64,000 nucleotides of DNA, taken from assembly GCF_024732245.1 (NCBI RefSeq), contig NZ_CP093845.1, positions 682,001 to 746,000 on the forward strand. The letters are read 5' to 3'. How positions within the stretch are numbered: position 1 is the stretch's first letter; the number at the start of each line of letters is the position of its first letter. This stretch comes from Dietzia sp. B32. Its GTDB lineage: Bacteria; Actinomycetota; Actinomycetes; Mycobacteriales; Mycobacteriaceae. A program made the position numbers and the translations under genes. Under the pieces are notes generated by a model. It worked only from the letters and a program-made list of their open reading frames with translations. It was not told the DNA's origin and made no database searches. Below, in pieces: positions 18,018 to 26,873 of the stretch.

Positions 18018-19244
18018 ATGTCCGGCACCGCTCAACCGTCCTATGCCACCTCCGATCAGCGGGAGTCCGCCGACGCCCCGGGACGCGCCCTCCTGTCGCT
18101 CGGGGTCCTCGCGAACTCGTCGATGGAGAACGAGAGGCGCCTGCCCCTGCATCCGCACCACCTGGACAGGATCGATCCGGAGGTGCGGGCGCGGATGATC
18201 GTCGAACACGGGTACGCCGCCGACTTCCAGCTCGAGCCCGGTTACGTGGAGTCGCGGGTGGGTCGGGTCGCCGAGAGGTCGGAGGTCATCCGGGACGCCG
18301 ACGTTCTTCTGCTCCCCAAGCCCCAGGCATCGGATGTGCGCGAGATCCCCGCGGGTCGCACCCTCTGGGGATGGCCCCACTGCGTCCAGGACGCCGGACT
18401 GACGCAGACCGCGATCGACCAGCGCCTCACCCTCATCGCCTTCGAAGCGATGAACCACTGGACCCGGCAGGGTGACTTCAGCCTGCACGTGCTCCACAAG
18501 AACAACGAACTCGCCGGGTACTGCTCGGTCCTCCACGCCCTGAGTCTCATCGGAGCCACCGGCAACTACGGGCCACGACGCAGCGCAGTCGTGATCGGCT
18601 TCGGGGCGACCGCCCGCGGGGCGGTCACCGCATTGAGTGCCCACGGGATCCACGACATCCAGGTCCTCACGCAGCGAGGGGCGACGGCCGTCGGCTCCCC
18701 AATCCACAGCGCGCACATCACCCAGCTCCACACCGATGGCGGCGACGCCTATCTCGGCTCAGTGCCCACCGACGGCGGCGACATCCCGCTCCCGGCCTTC
18801 CTCGCCGCGCACGACATCGTCGTCAACTGCACACTCCAGGACGTGGACGCACCCATGACGTACCTGCGCACCCGGGACCTCGAAGGCTTCGCGGCGGGGA
18901 GCCTGATCATCGACGTCTCCTGTGACGCGGGAATGGGTTTCGAATGGGCGCAGCCCACGGGATTCGACGACCCGATGTTCACCGTGGGCCACGGGGTGAA
19001 CTACTACGCGGTCGATCACAGCCCGTCGTACCTCTGGAACTCCGCCACGTGGGAGATCAGTGAGGCACTGCTCCCGTTCCTGCGCACCGTCATGGAAGGC
19101 CCGGCGGCGTGGGACGGCGACCTCACCCTCTCTCGCGCCATCGAGATCCGTGACGGGGTGATCGTCAACCCGAGCATCCTTCGTTTCCAGGGGCGCGAAG
19201 CGGCCTTCCCCCATTCGCTGGTCGGAACGCCGGACGCCACATAG
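18018..19244 (+). CDS. Alanine dehydrogenase/PNT-family NAD(P)-dependent enzyme (CEOS-like)
   Basis: A 408-residue protein of the alanine dehydrogenase/transhydrogenase fold. The N-terminal block SSMENERRLPLHPHHL corresponds to the family's substrate-binding ERRVP-like segment; HNKNNELAGYCSVLHAL-like sequence (LHKNNELAGYCSVLHAL) and the Rossmann loop VVIGFGATARGAV (about residues 191-203) follow. The WGWPHCVQDAGLTQTAI segment resembles N5-(carboxyethyl)ornithine synthase more than true alanine dehydrogenase. It probably reduces an imine of an amino acid and a 2-oxo acid, but the substrate is unproven. The start at 18018 is supported by GGGAG 5 bases upstream; ATG codons at 18003 and 18006 are less well placed. 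Confidence 0.72.
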   Translation: MSGTAQPSYATSDQRESADAPGRALLSLGVLANSSMENERRLPLHPHHLDRIDPEVRARMIVEHGYAADFQLEPGYVESRVGRVAERSEVIRDADVLLLPKPQASDVREIPAGRTLWGWPHCVQDAGLTQTAIDQRLTLIAFEAMNHWTRQGDFSLHVLHKNNELAGYCSVLHALSLIGATGNYGPRRSAVVIGFGATARGAVTALSAHGIHDIQVLTQRGATAVGSPIHSAHITQLHTDGGDAYLGSVPTDGGDIPLPAFLAAHDIVVNCTLQDVDAPMTYLRTRDLEGFAAGSLIIDVSCDAGMGFEWAQPTGFDDPMFTVGHGVNYYAVDHSPSYLWNSATWEISEALLPFLRTVMEGPAAWDGDLTLSRAIEIRDGVIVNPSILRFQGREAAFPHSLVGTPDAT

Positions 19245-19310
19245 GGACCTCACGAGGACTCCGCGTCGAACCGGGTTGCACTCACCCGCCGGGTGCGCTG
19301 GGATCGGACG

Positions 19311-19700
19311 ATGAACGTGGAGCGGATCGTCCCGGACCTCACCGTCTCCGACCTGCCGAGGGCCGTTCAGGAGTACACGGCGATCCTCGGGCTGGAGGTC
19401 GTGATGGATCACGGCTGGATCGTGACCCTCGCGGACGCCCACGGCCGCCAGCTCAGCCTGCTCACCCGTGATGCCACCGCGGCCGTGAACCCCACGGTCT
19501 CGGTATTCGTCGACGACGTCGTCGCCGCGTTCGAGACGGCGGTCGCGACAGGTCTGGAGATCGTGTATCCCCTCACCGCGGAGGAATGGGGCGTCACGCG
19601 GTTCTTCGTCCGCGATCGCTCCGGCAACGTCGTCAATGTCGGGATGCACACCGTTCCGCAGCGCTCGGGCCCGGGGACCGCATCCTCGAATGCACGCTGA
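19311..19700 (+). CDS. VOC (glyoxalase/bleomycin resistance) family protein
   Basis: A 129-residue single-domain vicinal-oxygen-chelate protein. It begins RIVPDLTVSDLPRAVQEYTAILGLEVVMDHGW, the usual first beta-alpha-beta unit with strand VPDLTVSDLPRA and LGLEV, and ends with EWGVTRFFVRDRSGNVVNVGMH, the metal-bearing second unit. Metal ligands are not fully apparent, as in many members that bind rather than convert ligands. The ATG at 19311 begins the domain precisely. It lies 66 bases after the AlaDH-like gene on the same strand. The gene 3' of it encodes another VOC protein on the opposite strand. Confidence 0.82.
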   Translation: MNVERIVPDLTVSDLPRAVQEYTAILGLEVVMDHGWIVTLADAHGRQLSLLTRDATAAVNPTVSVFVDDVVAAFETAVATGLEIVYPLTAEEWGVTRFFVRDRSGNVVNVGMHTVPQRSGPGTASSNAR

Positions 19701-19736
19701 CGGCCTGAGCTGGCGCGTTCCGCTCGGCGCGAGATA

Positions 19737-20054
19737 TCAGGCCCCCGCGAACACGACGCGGTTCCCGTCAGGGTCCTCGACCACGAGAATTCTCTGACCA
19801 CCGCCGGGCTGCGGCCCGGGGTTGTCGATCCCGGAAGCGTCGAGGCGCCGCGCCTCCTTGTCCAGATCATCGACCCCGATCACCACCGAAGAGTGCCCTG
19901 CCCGGCCCGGCTCGGCCCACACCTGGAGTCCGAATGAGTCTCCGAGATGCCATTCGAGGAGGCCCGGCATCGGCCGGTCGTCCGGTCCCCGGCCGAGCAC
20001 ACGTGAGTACCACGCTTCCGCCGCCGATCCGTCGGAGACGGTGCAATTGCCCAT
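19737..20054 (-). CDS. VOC family protein, small
   Basis: A 105-residue protein with the VOC fold: CTVSDGSAAEAWYSRVLGR at the N-terminus and VVIGVDDLDKEARRLDASGI plus ILVVEDPDGNRVVFAGA at the C-terminus. It is short, and the usual first strand is only partly present (MGNCTVSD), so the annotated ATG at 20054 may be near the true start or a few codons of a non-ATG start may be missing. It converges with the other VOC gene at a 36-base gap. Its role (ring-cleavage, resistance or binding protein) cannot be told. Confidence 0.72.
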   Translation of the reverse strand: MGNCTVSDGSAAEAWYSRVLGRGPDDRPMPGLLEWHLGDSFGLQVWAEPGRAGHSSVVIGVDDLDKEARRLDASGIDNPGPQPGGGQRILVVEDPDGNRVVFAGA

Positions 20055-20232
20055 CAGTCGCCTATATATCGTTGCTCCTCGTCGAGAGCCGGAACAACCG
20101 GATCATATCCCCCTCGAGTCGGGCCGGATCGCTACAGAAGGGAAGTCCCCCGCAATCTTGCTGGTCGAGCCCATGGCGTTGGTCGACCCATCGGAGTAGA
20201 CCTGAGGGACACGCACCAGGAGGTGGGGCGGC

Positions 20233-20637
20233 ATGCGCTTGAACCGGCTCATCCTGCGGATACTCGACAGCCCGTTCCGCCGCGTGCTGCCGCGCGAGCT
20301 CGGCGAGATCTCCTATACCGGACCGGTCTCGGGCCGGTCGGTCCGTCTCCCCGCACTGTGCGTCGCGGACGGGAGTCGGTTCCTCGTGGTGGCCGGTCGG
20401 CCCGGGCGGAAGACCTGGTGGCGGGCGTTCCGGCATCCGTGTCACGCACAGCTGCTGCGCGGAGGAACTCGATCCGCCACCGTGGGGCACGTCCTCCCGG
20501 AACCAGAGCGTTCCACCGCGCTCGAGACCTACCTCGTCACCCACCCGGGTAGCCGACGCGGCATCGGGCCTTCGACACCGATCATCGCCTTTGAGACGCG
20601 TCCGCCGACTGGCTCGGACATCGGATCTGTGAGGTGA
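20233..20637 (+). CDS. Deazaflavin-dependent nitroreductase (DDN)-like protein
   Basis: A 134-residue split-barrel protein of the family that includes mycobacterial F420-dependent Ddn. The start MRLNRLILRILDSPFRRVL, then ISYTGPVSGRSVRLPALCVADGSRFLVVAGRPG and the Trp pair KTWWRAF match the family order. Such proteins use F420H2 or bind flavin to reduce quinones and nitro compounds; this copy lacks obvious changes. A strong AGGAGGTGGGG lies about 8 bases before the ATG. Its TGA overlaps the GTG of the next gene (GTGA), so the two proteins are translationally coupled. Confidence 0.75.
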   Translation: MRLNRLILRILDSPFRRVLPRELGEISYTGPVSGRSVRLPALCVADGSRFLVVAGRPGRKTWWRAFRHPCHAQLLRGGTRSATVGHVLPEPERSTALETYLVTHPGSRRGIGPSTPIIAFETRPPTGSDIGSVR

Positions 20638-21251
20638 TCACGGATGAAGGACCGATGCTGGCCAGCATCGACCTGTACTGGATACCACTCGGGGCCGGCG
20701 CCGGTGGCCGGTGCGTCCGTGGAAGCGGACGACTCTACGAGATCGTCGCCGCGATTCACCAGCACAGGCGGCGCGCCGACCTCTACCACTCGGCACTGAT
20801 AGTGCACCTCGACGGTCACGATCACGCCATCGAGATGGCGCCCGTGTGGGTCACCGGTGACAGCGACCGTGGTGTCGTCTCCGAGGGCGCGGTCGGGTTC
20901 CGTTCGTGGGGAAGGTGCAGGGTCTTCCGCTACGAGGTCCGCTGCTGGCGAGACGGCGCGATCCCCGACGTCGGCTCGGCGGTCAACGGCCCCCGTCGGG
21001 TCAGCGGGAGCCGGGACCGGGCGCGACAGGTGCTGGAGCTGGTTGCGGAGTTCCCGGCGGCGACCTGGGGCCGCGACGAACTGCACAACGGCGACATGTG
21101 GAACTCCAACACCCTCACATCCTGGTTACTCGCTCGCAGTGGTCACGACATGGCGCTCATCCGACCGCCCGACGGTGGACGAGCGCCCGGATGGAAAGCC
21201 GGCCTGACCCAGGCCGGGTCCACGGCCGGTCAGCCGCTGTCCGACCCGTGA
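20634..21251 (+). CDS. Hypothetical protein, possible permuted papain-fold relative
   Basis: A 205-residue soluble protein I cannot name. Segments of note are LYEIVAAIHQHRRRADLYHSALIVHLDGHDHAIEMAPVW in the first half and DELHNGDMWNSNTLTSWLLARSG in the second. The order of an early His-Ser-Ala-hydrophobic strand and a later N-S/C-N-T helix recalls permuted NlpC/P60-type (YiiX/PPPDE) folds, where the second motif normally holds the catalytic Cys; here the position is Ser. That relation is inference only. The GTG at 20634 overlaps the stop of the DDN-like gene; an ATG at 20655 is an alternative start. The 3' end overlaps the convergent mug gene by 22 bases. Confidence 0.6.
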   Translation: MITDEGPMLASIDLYWIPLGAGAGGRCVRGSGRLYEIVAAIHQHRRRADLYHSALIVHLDGHDHAIEMAPVWVTGDSDRGVVSEGAVGFRSWGRCRVFRYEVRCWRDGAIPDVGSAVNGPRRVSGSRDRARQVLELVAEFPAATWGRDELHNGDMWNSNTLTSWLLARSGHDMALIRPPDGGRAPGWKAGLTQAGSTAGQPLSDP

Positions 21252-21883
21252 CGCGCCTCGACGGCGTTCCAGACCTGACGCCAGTGCTCGGCCAGGGAGT
21301 CGATGGTCTCGTGGGCGTTCAACCCGCTCGGCTGCGGCACGACCCACAGCGTGACATCACCGGACCAACCCGGGATATCCGAGGTGTCCTGCTCCCCATA
21401 GCCGGCCTTCGGCCGCGCGAATGCGATGCGGAACGCGGTTATGCCCGCGACGGCGACGACATGAGGACGCATCTCACGGGCCAGCACCGTCACGCGCTCC
21501 GCCCCTGCCCGTAGTTCGTCGCGGGTGAGCTCGTCGGCGCGCGCGGTGGCCCGCCCGACGAGGTTGGTCATGCCGATGCCGCGCGCGAGCAGTTGGTTCT
21601 CGTCCTCCGACGAGAAGCCGGCCGCGGCGTCCACGACGTGGTCGGTCAGACCGGCCCGGTGCAGCGCCGGCCAGAACCGGTTACCGGGCCGCGCGAAGGG
21701 TGCGTTGACGGCCGCGGTCCACAAGCCCGGGTTGACCCCGACGATGAGCAGCCGTAGCCCGCTGGTGTCGGCGGGCAGGACGTCGTCGATAGCGTGCGGG
21801 TCGTCCGTCGCGAAACGGGTCAGGTCGTCACGACCGGGACGGCTCCCGCCCATCGGGGAGGGCCGCCGGGGGATGCCTGTCAC
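21230..21883 (-). CDS. mug: Mismatch-specific thymine/uracil DNA glycosylase (Mug/TDG family)
   Basis: A 217-residue UDG family 2 enzyme that removes uracil, thymine or alkylated bases from G mispairs. The activation motif LLIVGVNPGLWTAAVNAPFA (catalytic-type Asn51 in GVNPG) and GNRFWPALHRAGL are diagnostic, and the intercalation motif region VVPQPSGLNA matches the family's NPSGLNA. The first 40 residues are a variable basic extension. The GTG at 21883 overlaps the stop of the upstream frataxin-like-fold gene in GTGA, so the two are coupled. An ATG ten codons inside is an alternative start. Confidence 0.9.
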   Translation of the reverse strand: MTGIPRRPSPMGGSRPGRDDLTRFATDDPHAIDDVLPADTSGLRLLIVGVNPGLWTAAVNAPFARPGNRFWPALHRAGLTDHVVDAAAGFSSEDENQLLARGIGMTNLVGRATARADELTRDELRAGAERVTVLAREMRPHVVAVAGITAFRIAFARPKAGYGEQDTSDIPGWSGDVTLWVVPQPSGLNAHETIDSLAEHWRQVWNAVEARHGSDSG

Positions 21884-22242
21884 GACTCGGCGGCGTCGAT
21901 CTCACGCCTGTGTACACGGACGAGGTCGCTGATCAGATCATCGGCCAGTGGAGTGGCCAGGGTGAAGTGGACCGAGTGTTCGGTAGTTCGGTGGTCCGTC
22001 AGCTGGTCCTCCAGCTCCCGGATCGCCCATGAGGAGGGGTAGAAGCTCATGTGTTTCTTGGACGCGGTGAAGTACACCAGTGCCCGGTTCTTGTACATGA
22101 GCGTCGGCATCCCGTAACTCATGGTTTCCTCGACTTCCGGGACGAGCTGTCTGACGAGCGCCCGGATTCGTTCGAGCTCTGCTCGGCGCGCGGGGTCGAG
22201 CGCCCCCAGATACTCCTCGACGGTTGTCGCCTTCTCGACCAT
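21880..22242 (-). CDS. DUF1801 (iron chaperone/YdhG-like) protein
   Basis: A 120-residue protein of the YdhG/YjhU (DUF1801) family: TTVEEYLGALDPARRAELERIRALVRQLVPEVEETMSYGMPTLMYKNRALVYFTASKKHMSFYPSS (core ETMSYGMPTL at about 39-48, and KKHMSFYP near 62-69). The fold is like that of frataxin-type chaperones, but iron binding is not shown for most members. It is the first gene of a two-gene unit with mug. The ATG at 22242 fits the domain start. Confidence 0.85.
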   Translation of the reverse strand: MVEKATTVEEYLGALDPARRAELERIRALVRQLVPEVEETMSYGMPTLMYKNRALVYFTASKKHMSFYPSSWAIRELEDQLTDHRTTEHSVHFTLATPLADDLISDLVRVHRREIDAAES

Positions 22243-22359
22243 GGGGAGAGGCTAGCGCGATGAGACCCCGAGAGTCCCGGGTGCCCGGGTCCGGTCGGGG
22301 TCACCGACCCGGCTTGATTGAGGACGAGGTGTGTCCGCATCACCTGCGAGGCTGGGCCC

Positions 22360-22932
22360 ATGAGTCAACCGGACGGCCCGCAGTCCCCCGTTGTACTGGC
22401 GACCAGAGAGCGATGGCGCGAGTGGCTCTGCAGGAATGACGAGAGTTCCGCCGGCATCTGGCTGATGCTCGCGAAGAAGGGAGTGACGTCTCCGACCTCA
22501 CTCAGTTATCAGGAGGCTCTCGAAGAAGCCCTGTGCAGCGGATGGATCGACGGCCAGCGCGTCGGTTACGACGAGCAGACGTACGTGCAGCGCTTCACTC
22601 CGCGCCGAGCGCGCTCGCTCTGGTCTCTGCGGAACGTCGAGATCGTCGCGCGCCTCGCTGCAGACCAGCGACTGCGGCCGCGGGGCGTCGCGGAGATCGA
22701 CCGCGCGAAGTCCGACGGTCGCTGGGACCGCGCCTACCCCGGGCAGGCGACCGCGCAACCCCCGGAATCGCTCGACATCGCCCTCGAGGCGGCACCAGCT
22801 GCCAAAGCGGCCTTCGCGCGACTCACCCGGGCCGAACGCTTCAGCGCGCTCCTGCCCCTGCTCACCGCTACCAACGAGGACGCTCTCGAGCGACGGGTGG
22901 CCCGCCTGATATCGCGGCTCACGGGGTCGTGA
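22360..22932 (+). CDS. YdeI/OmpD-associated family protein
   Basis: A 190-residue protein of the bacteriocin-protection YdeI group. The family pattern is clear: WREWLCRNDESSAGIWLMLAKK, SYQEALEEALCSGWIDGQ, then QRFTPRRARSLWSLRNVEIVARL and a C-terminal helical block FARLTRAERFSALLPL. Family members were linked to resistance to antimicrobial peptides in enteric bacteria; a biochemical role is not known. The ATG at 22360 has GAGG about 9 bases upstream. It is transcribed alone, divergent from the DUF1801/mug unit. Confidence 0.87.
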   Translation: MSQPDGPQSPVVLATRERWREWLCRNDESSAGIWLMLAKKGVTSPTSLSYQEALEEALCSGWIDGQRVGYDEQTYVQRFTPRRARSLWSLRNVEIVARLAADQRLRPRGVAEIDRAKSDGRWDRAYPGQATAQPPESLDIALEAAPAAKAAFARLTRAERFSALLPLLTATNEDALERRVARLISRLTGS

Positions 22933-23232
22933 CCGGGCCCCTCTCTCCGCCACCGGGTGTCGCTCGCGCTCCCACCAGCAATTCTCCTCACCACGGCGGC
23001 GAGCGTGCGGGCATCGACGGCAGACCGGAGATCAACCGCCTCTCGTTTGCGAGCAACCGTCACACGCCGCTGACCACGACGATTTAGCAACTCAGTTGCC
23101 GATCGCCGAATCCACTCACCGCGTCGCCACTGAGATCGGCTGGGGCTGCACTGTCGGACCCGGATGACATGATCCGTGCCGCGCCGACGTTGGCAGGCAT
23201 CGTCGGTCCACCAACCCACAATGAGGTGAGCG
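22933..23232. other. 300-base intergenic stretch
   Basis: Between the YdeI-like gene and the next hypothetical gene. I see no convincing gene, no tRNA-like fold and no long inverted repeat. Its second half is less GC-rich than the surroundings (a tttagcaactcag stretch near 23083-23096), consistent with a promoter for the following gene. Confidence 0.5.
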
Positions 23233-23718
23233 ATGCCCCGCAGAACGGCACAGTGCGAGACCGACCGGGTCTGGCGTCTCCTGCTGGCTGCAGTCGAACA
23301 ACTCCACGGCCGCGGATTCACCGGAATCCGGGCCCTTCCCTACTTCGGTGCAGTCGGCTACTGGCGTATCGACGTCACCGCCGCGGCGAATCTCCGGTCG
23401 GGCGTCAACCTCCCGGAGCGTGATCCGGACGCAGTCTTCCGGACGACAGAGGGTGGGTTCCCGCGTGTCGGCGGCCTTGTGGTCGAGTCATCGACAACGG
23501 TGGATGACGTGGCGGACGAGATCCTTCGCCATCTCGGTTCGCCGAGGGAAGTGATCTACTTCAACGACTCTGAGTACTGCAGATGGTTCGCTGACCTACG
23601 TCGGTTGTCGTACGAGATCGGCATTCCCCCTTCGGCATTCCAGGAATTCCACGACGGGTGGCGGTGCGGGGAGGTCGACATCGCTCCCCCACCGGGATGG
23701 GAGACGAAGCAGTGGTGA
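23233..23718 (+). CDS. Hypothetical protein
   Basis: A 161-residue protein without a family I recognise. It is soluble, slightly acidic and aromatic-rich: RALPYFGAVGYWRIDVTAAANL, TTVDDVADEILRHLGSPREVIYFNDSEYCRWFADLRRLSYEIGIPPSAFQEFHDGWRCGE (quoted in parts: REVIYFNDSEYCRWFADLRR in the C-terminal third). It contains two Cys far apart and no membrane segment. The ATG at 23233 is preceded by GAGGTGAG at short spacing. Base composition is lower in GC than its neighbours and it stands alone after a 300-base gap, which could mean acquisition, though no mobile gene is nearby. Confidence 0.6.
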   Translation: MPRRTAQCETDRVWRLLLAAVEQLHGRGFTGIRALPYFGAVGYWRIDVTAAANLRSGVNLPERDPDAVFRTTEGGFPRVGGLVVESSTTVDDVADEILRHLGSPREVIYFNDSEYCRWFADLRRLSYEIGIPPSAFQEFHDGWRCGEVDIAPPPGWETKQW

Positions 23719-23872
23719 CGCGAGACGATCACGGCGCAGCATAGAGCGCCTGACGGTGCTCGGCGCTCGCGACCCTGTTCGGTCGGTCAGGGGCGGTCCC
23801 CGGAGAGCTCGTCCTTCCTTTCCCGGCGTCTGCGCAGTCGTCCCAGCGTCAGACTCGTCCGGTCCGACGCTG

Positions 23873-25522
23873 TCAGTCGGCGAGCGGCTGCGCTTCGGGA
23901 GCGAGTTCCTCTTCATCCTCGTCCCCGCGGCGCACCGGCGGCGTCGCCGGTAGTCCCACGGTGGCGAGGAGCCCGATCAGCAGGGCACCCGCTGCACCGA
24001 AGGTCGCGACGCGGGCGGCGGTGACCATGGCATCCTCCGCGGCCTGCTGCACCTCCTCGTTCGAGCCCGGCATCTCAGCCAGGCCCGGAATCGCCGTACC
24101 CGCGGACCCCTTCACCGCCGAGACGATCTGCTCTTGTTCCTGCGGGGTGAATCCACCGAGGTCCTCGAGGTTTGACGACGCCGCGTTGGCGAGAGTGGTC
24201 ACCAGAACCGTGCCGAGGATGGCTACGCCGAGAGCCGAGCCGAGTTGCCGCACTGTGCTCTGGAACCCGGAGGCCTGCCCGCTCTGGGCCACCGGGACGT
24301 CGACCATGATCACGTTGGTGAGCTGCGCTGTGGCCAGACCCACGCCCACGCCGTAGAGGAAAAGCCACGCGGCCAGGACCCAGGCGTCGGCTGTGGCCGA
24401 GATGCTCAGCGCCAGGCCCACCACCGCGATCATCTCGAGCAACAGCCCGATGCGGACGATGCTGCGTCCGCCCATGCGGCCGGCGAGCTGGGCTGTGCCA
24501 CCGGAGATCAGGAACGTACCCAATGCGAGGGCCAGGATCAGCAGGCCGGTGTTGAGTGGAGTGTATCCGAGCACGCCCTGGACGTAGAGCGGGAGGGCGA
24601 ACAGCATGCCGAACTCGCCTAGCGAGACGATGAGCGCGGCGATCGATCCGTAGCGCAGGCTCCGGATCCGGAGCAGTCCGAGGTCCAGCAGCACCGGGCG
24701 TCCGGCGCGGACACGCCTGCGTTCAACGGACACGAAGGCCGCCATCGCCAGCACCCCGAGGGCAAACGCGAACGGCACCGGCGACAGTGACGACGGCCAG
24801 GTCCAGCCGCCGATCGAGGGCGGGGTGTCGATGTTCCACCATCCGTAACGTTGGCCCTCGATCAGGCCGAACACCAGCGCAGACAAGCCGATCACCGACA
24901 GTGCGATCCCGGCGATATCGATTCCGCGATCGGTGTGGAGATCGCGAGTCTCGGGAACCCAGCGGATCGTGCCGATCACGATGATGATGCCGATCGGCAG
25001 GTTGATGAGGAAAGCCCAGTGCCAACTGACGTAGGTCGCGAGCCATCCGCCGACGAGCGGGCCGACCGCGGCCATGCCACCGATCGTCGAGCCCCAGATC
25101 GCGAACGCGATGCCGCGCTCGCGCCCGGTGAACATGGCGTTCACCGTGGCCAGGGTCGAGGGGAGGATCATCGCGCCGCCGACACCCTGCAGCATTCGGC
25201 CCAGGAGAAGCACCGAGCCGTTCGGTGCTGCGGCGGCGATGAGGCTCGCCAGCACGAAGACCGTGATGCCGATGAGCAGGAACCGTCGGCGACCGAACAG
25301 GTCTCCCATGCGGCCGACCGTGATCAGCAGCGCCGCAAAGACAAGCGCGTAGATCGAGTTCGCCCACTCGGCCTCGGACACGTTGAGCGAGAGATCCTGG
25401 ATCAGCACCGGCAGGATCACGTTAACCACGGTGGCGTCCATGATGATGATCGACACGGCCAGCGACACGATCGCCATCGCATACCAACGCTTGGGATGAG
25501 GGAAAATCTGCGGTTCGCCCAC
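23873..25522 (-). CDS. MFS drug efflux transporter, DHA2 (EmrB/QacA) family
   Basis: A 549-residue transporter with 14 predicted helices. The first helix carries the DHA2 signature SIIIMDATVVNVILPVLIQDL (motif D1-type Asp-x-Thr-x-Val-Asn), followed by GRMGDLFGRRRFLLIG (motif A), LGRMLQGVGGAMILPSTLA (motif B) and GSTIGGMAAVGPLVGGWLA (motif C, antiporter motif). A C-terminal tail of about 25 acidic residues (GDEDEEELAPEAQ) is cytoplasmic. The GTG at 25522 starts the protein. An upstream dyad (25568-25582) is a probable repressor site, but no regulator gene is adjacent. Confidence 0.92.
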   Translation of the reverse strand: MGEPQIFPHPKRWYAMAIVSLAVSIIIMDATVVNVILPVLIQDLSLNVSEAEWANSIYALVFAALLITVGRMGDLFGRRRFLLIGITVFVLASLIAAAAPNGSVLLLGRMLQGVGGAMILPSTLATVNAMFTGRERGIAFAIWGSTIGGMAAVGPLVGGWLATYVSWHWAFLINLPIGIIIVIGTIRWVPETRDLHTDRGIDIAGIALSVIGLSALVFGLIEGQRYGWWNIDTPPSIGGWTWPSSLSPVPFAFALGVLAMAAFVSVERRRVRAGRPVLLDLGLLRIRSLRYGSIAALIVSLGEFGMLFALPLYVQGVLGYTPLNTGLLILALALGTFLISGGTAQLAGRMGGRSIVRIGLLLEMIAVVGLALSISATADAWVLAAWLFLYGVGVGLATAQLTNVIMVDVPVAQSGQASGFQSTVRQLGSALGVAILGTVLVTTLANAASSNLEDLGGFTPQEQEQIVSAVKGSAGTAIPGLAEMPGSNEEVQQAAEDAMVTAARVATFGAAGALLIGLLATVGLPATPPVRRGDEDEEELAPEAQPLAD

Positions 25523-25567
25523 GTGGTCCTTCGTTCTCGAAGCAGAGTCACTCGGCGCCAGAGGTTA

Positions 25568-25582
25568 CTGACACCACGTCAG
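25568..25582. promoter_or_regulatory. Dyad upstream of the DHA2 efflux gene
   Basis: CTGAC-N5-GTCAG, a perfect inverted repeat 46 bases upstream of the GTG start. Size and spacing fit a TetR- or MarR-type operator; the binding protein is not encoded nearby. Confidence 0.45.
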
Positions 25583-25648
25583 CATACTCCTGGATGCCCG
25601 CACACGAACGCGAGTCGCCCGCCGGGTACATCCGCCCATCGAACGCCG

Positions 25649-25683
25649 ATCGCCCCGGATCCGCTGACTGGATTCGGGGCGAT
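25649..25683 (-). terminator. Hairpin terminator after ychF
   Basis: A stem of 14 pairs (25649-25662 with 25670-25683, one G-T pair) and a 7-base loop, starting 12 bases past the ychF stop on the minus strand. Confidence 0.75.
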
Positions 25684-25694
25684 CAGAGTGCCTA

Positions 25695-26774
25695 CTAGAC
25701 GTTGAAGCGGAACTCCACCACGTCGCCGTCGACCATGACGTAGTCCTTGCCCTCCATGCGAACCTTGCCGGCGGCCTTGGCGGCGGCCATCGACCCGGCC
25801 GCGTCCAGATCCTCGAAGGAGACGATCTCGGCCTTGATGAAGCCCTTCTCGAAGTCCGTGTGGATGACGCCGGCGGCCTTGGGGGCGGTGTCGCCCTTGC
25901 GGATGGTCCAGGCGCGCGACTCCTTGGGGCCGGCGGTGAGGTAGGTCTGCAGGCCGAGGGTGTGGAAGCCAGCGCGGGCGAGCGAGTTCAGACCCGGCTC
26001 GTGCTGACCGATCGACTCCAGCAGTTCCATGGCGTCGGCCTCGTCGAGCTCGAGGAGCTCCGCCTCGACCTTCGCGTCGAGGAACACGGCGTCGGCCGGG
26101 GCCACCGCGGCACGCAGTTCGGCCTGTCGCTCCTCGTTGGTGAGCACGGCCTCGTCGGCGTTGAAGACGTAGAGGAAGGGCTTGGCGGTCATGAGGTGCA
26201 GGTCCCGGAGCAGGGTACGGTCCACCTCGTCCTGCGCCTTGAACAGGGTCCGGCCGTCCTCGAGAACTGCCTGCGCCTTGCGGACCTCGTCGAGGGTCGC
26301 GACGAGGGACTTGTCCTTGCGAGAGTCCTTCTCGAGCCGCGGGATCGCCTTCTCGATGGTCTCCAGGTCCGCCAGGATCAGCTCGGTGGCGATCACCTCG
26401 ATGTCGGCCATCGGGTCGACCTTGCCGTCGACGTGGATCACGTCCGGGTCGTCGAAGACCCGCACGACCTGGCAGATGGCGTCGGCCTCGCGGATGTTGG
26501 CGAGAAACTTGTTACCCATGCCCTCGCCGGTGCTGGCGCCCTTGACGATGCCGGCGATGTCGACGAACGAGACCACGGCCGGCAGGATCCGCTCGGACCC
26601 GAAGATCTCGGCGAGTCGGTTCAGGCGGGGGTCGGGCAGATCGACCACGCCGACGTTGGGCTCGATGGTGGCGAACGGGTAGTTCGCCGCGAGGACGTCG
26701 TTGTTCGTCAGGGCGTTGAACAGGGTCGACTTACCGACGTTGGGCAGTCCGACGATTCCGAGGGTGAGGCTCAC
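25695..26774 (-). CDS. ychF: Ribosome-binding ATPase YchF (Obg family)
   Basis: A 359-residue universally conserved P-loop protein that prefers ATP over GTP and associates with ribosomes. G1 motif GLPNVGKST begins near residue 8, followed by the [13 protein letters not shown] switch region, [30 protein letters not shown] (G3 Asp-x-x-Gly within VDIAG), and NADE in the G4 position, the variation that gives ATP specificity. The C-terminal TGS domain ends with [18 protein letters not shown]. The GTG at 26774 gives the normal family length. The same frame stays open far upstream only because it is antisense to the AI-2E transporter gene. It follows the mycobacterial ychF/DUF6542/ispH order. Confidence 0.97.
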   Translation of the reverse strand: MSLTLGIVGLPNVGKSTLFNALTNNDVLAANYPFATIEPNVGVVDLPDPRLNRLAEIFGSERILPAVVSFVDIAGIVKGASTGEGMGNKFLANIREADAICQVVRVFDDPDVIHVDGKVDPMADIEVIATELILADLETIEKAIPRLEKDSRKDKSLVATLDEVRKAQAVLEDGRTLFKAQDEVDRTLLRDLHLMTAKPFLYVFNADEAVLTNEERQAELRAAVAPADAVFLDAKVEAELLELDEADAMELLESIGQHEPGLNSLARAGFHTLGLQTYLTAGPKESRAWTIRKGDTAPKAAGVIHTDFEKGFIKAEIVSFEDLDAAGSMAAAKAAGKVRMEGKDYVMVDGDVVEFRFNV

Positions 26775-26873
26775 GAGGCCCGAGTCTACGTCCCGCCTCC
26801 CCCGGGCTCCCGCCCCGCCACCCCGGCCCTCGACAGTGAGCGCGCCCGCGTGGCCTCTGTCATCATGTGGGGC

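Noticed and set aside
22933-23232. Gap searched for a tRNA or small RNA gene
   Set aside because: No cloverleaf, no strong stem-loop and no T-rich terminator could be seen by eye.
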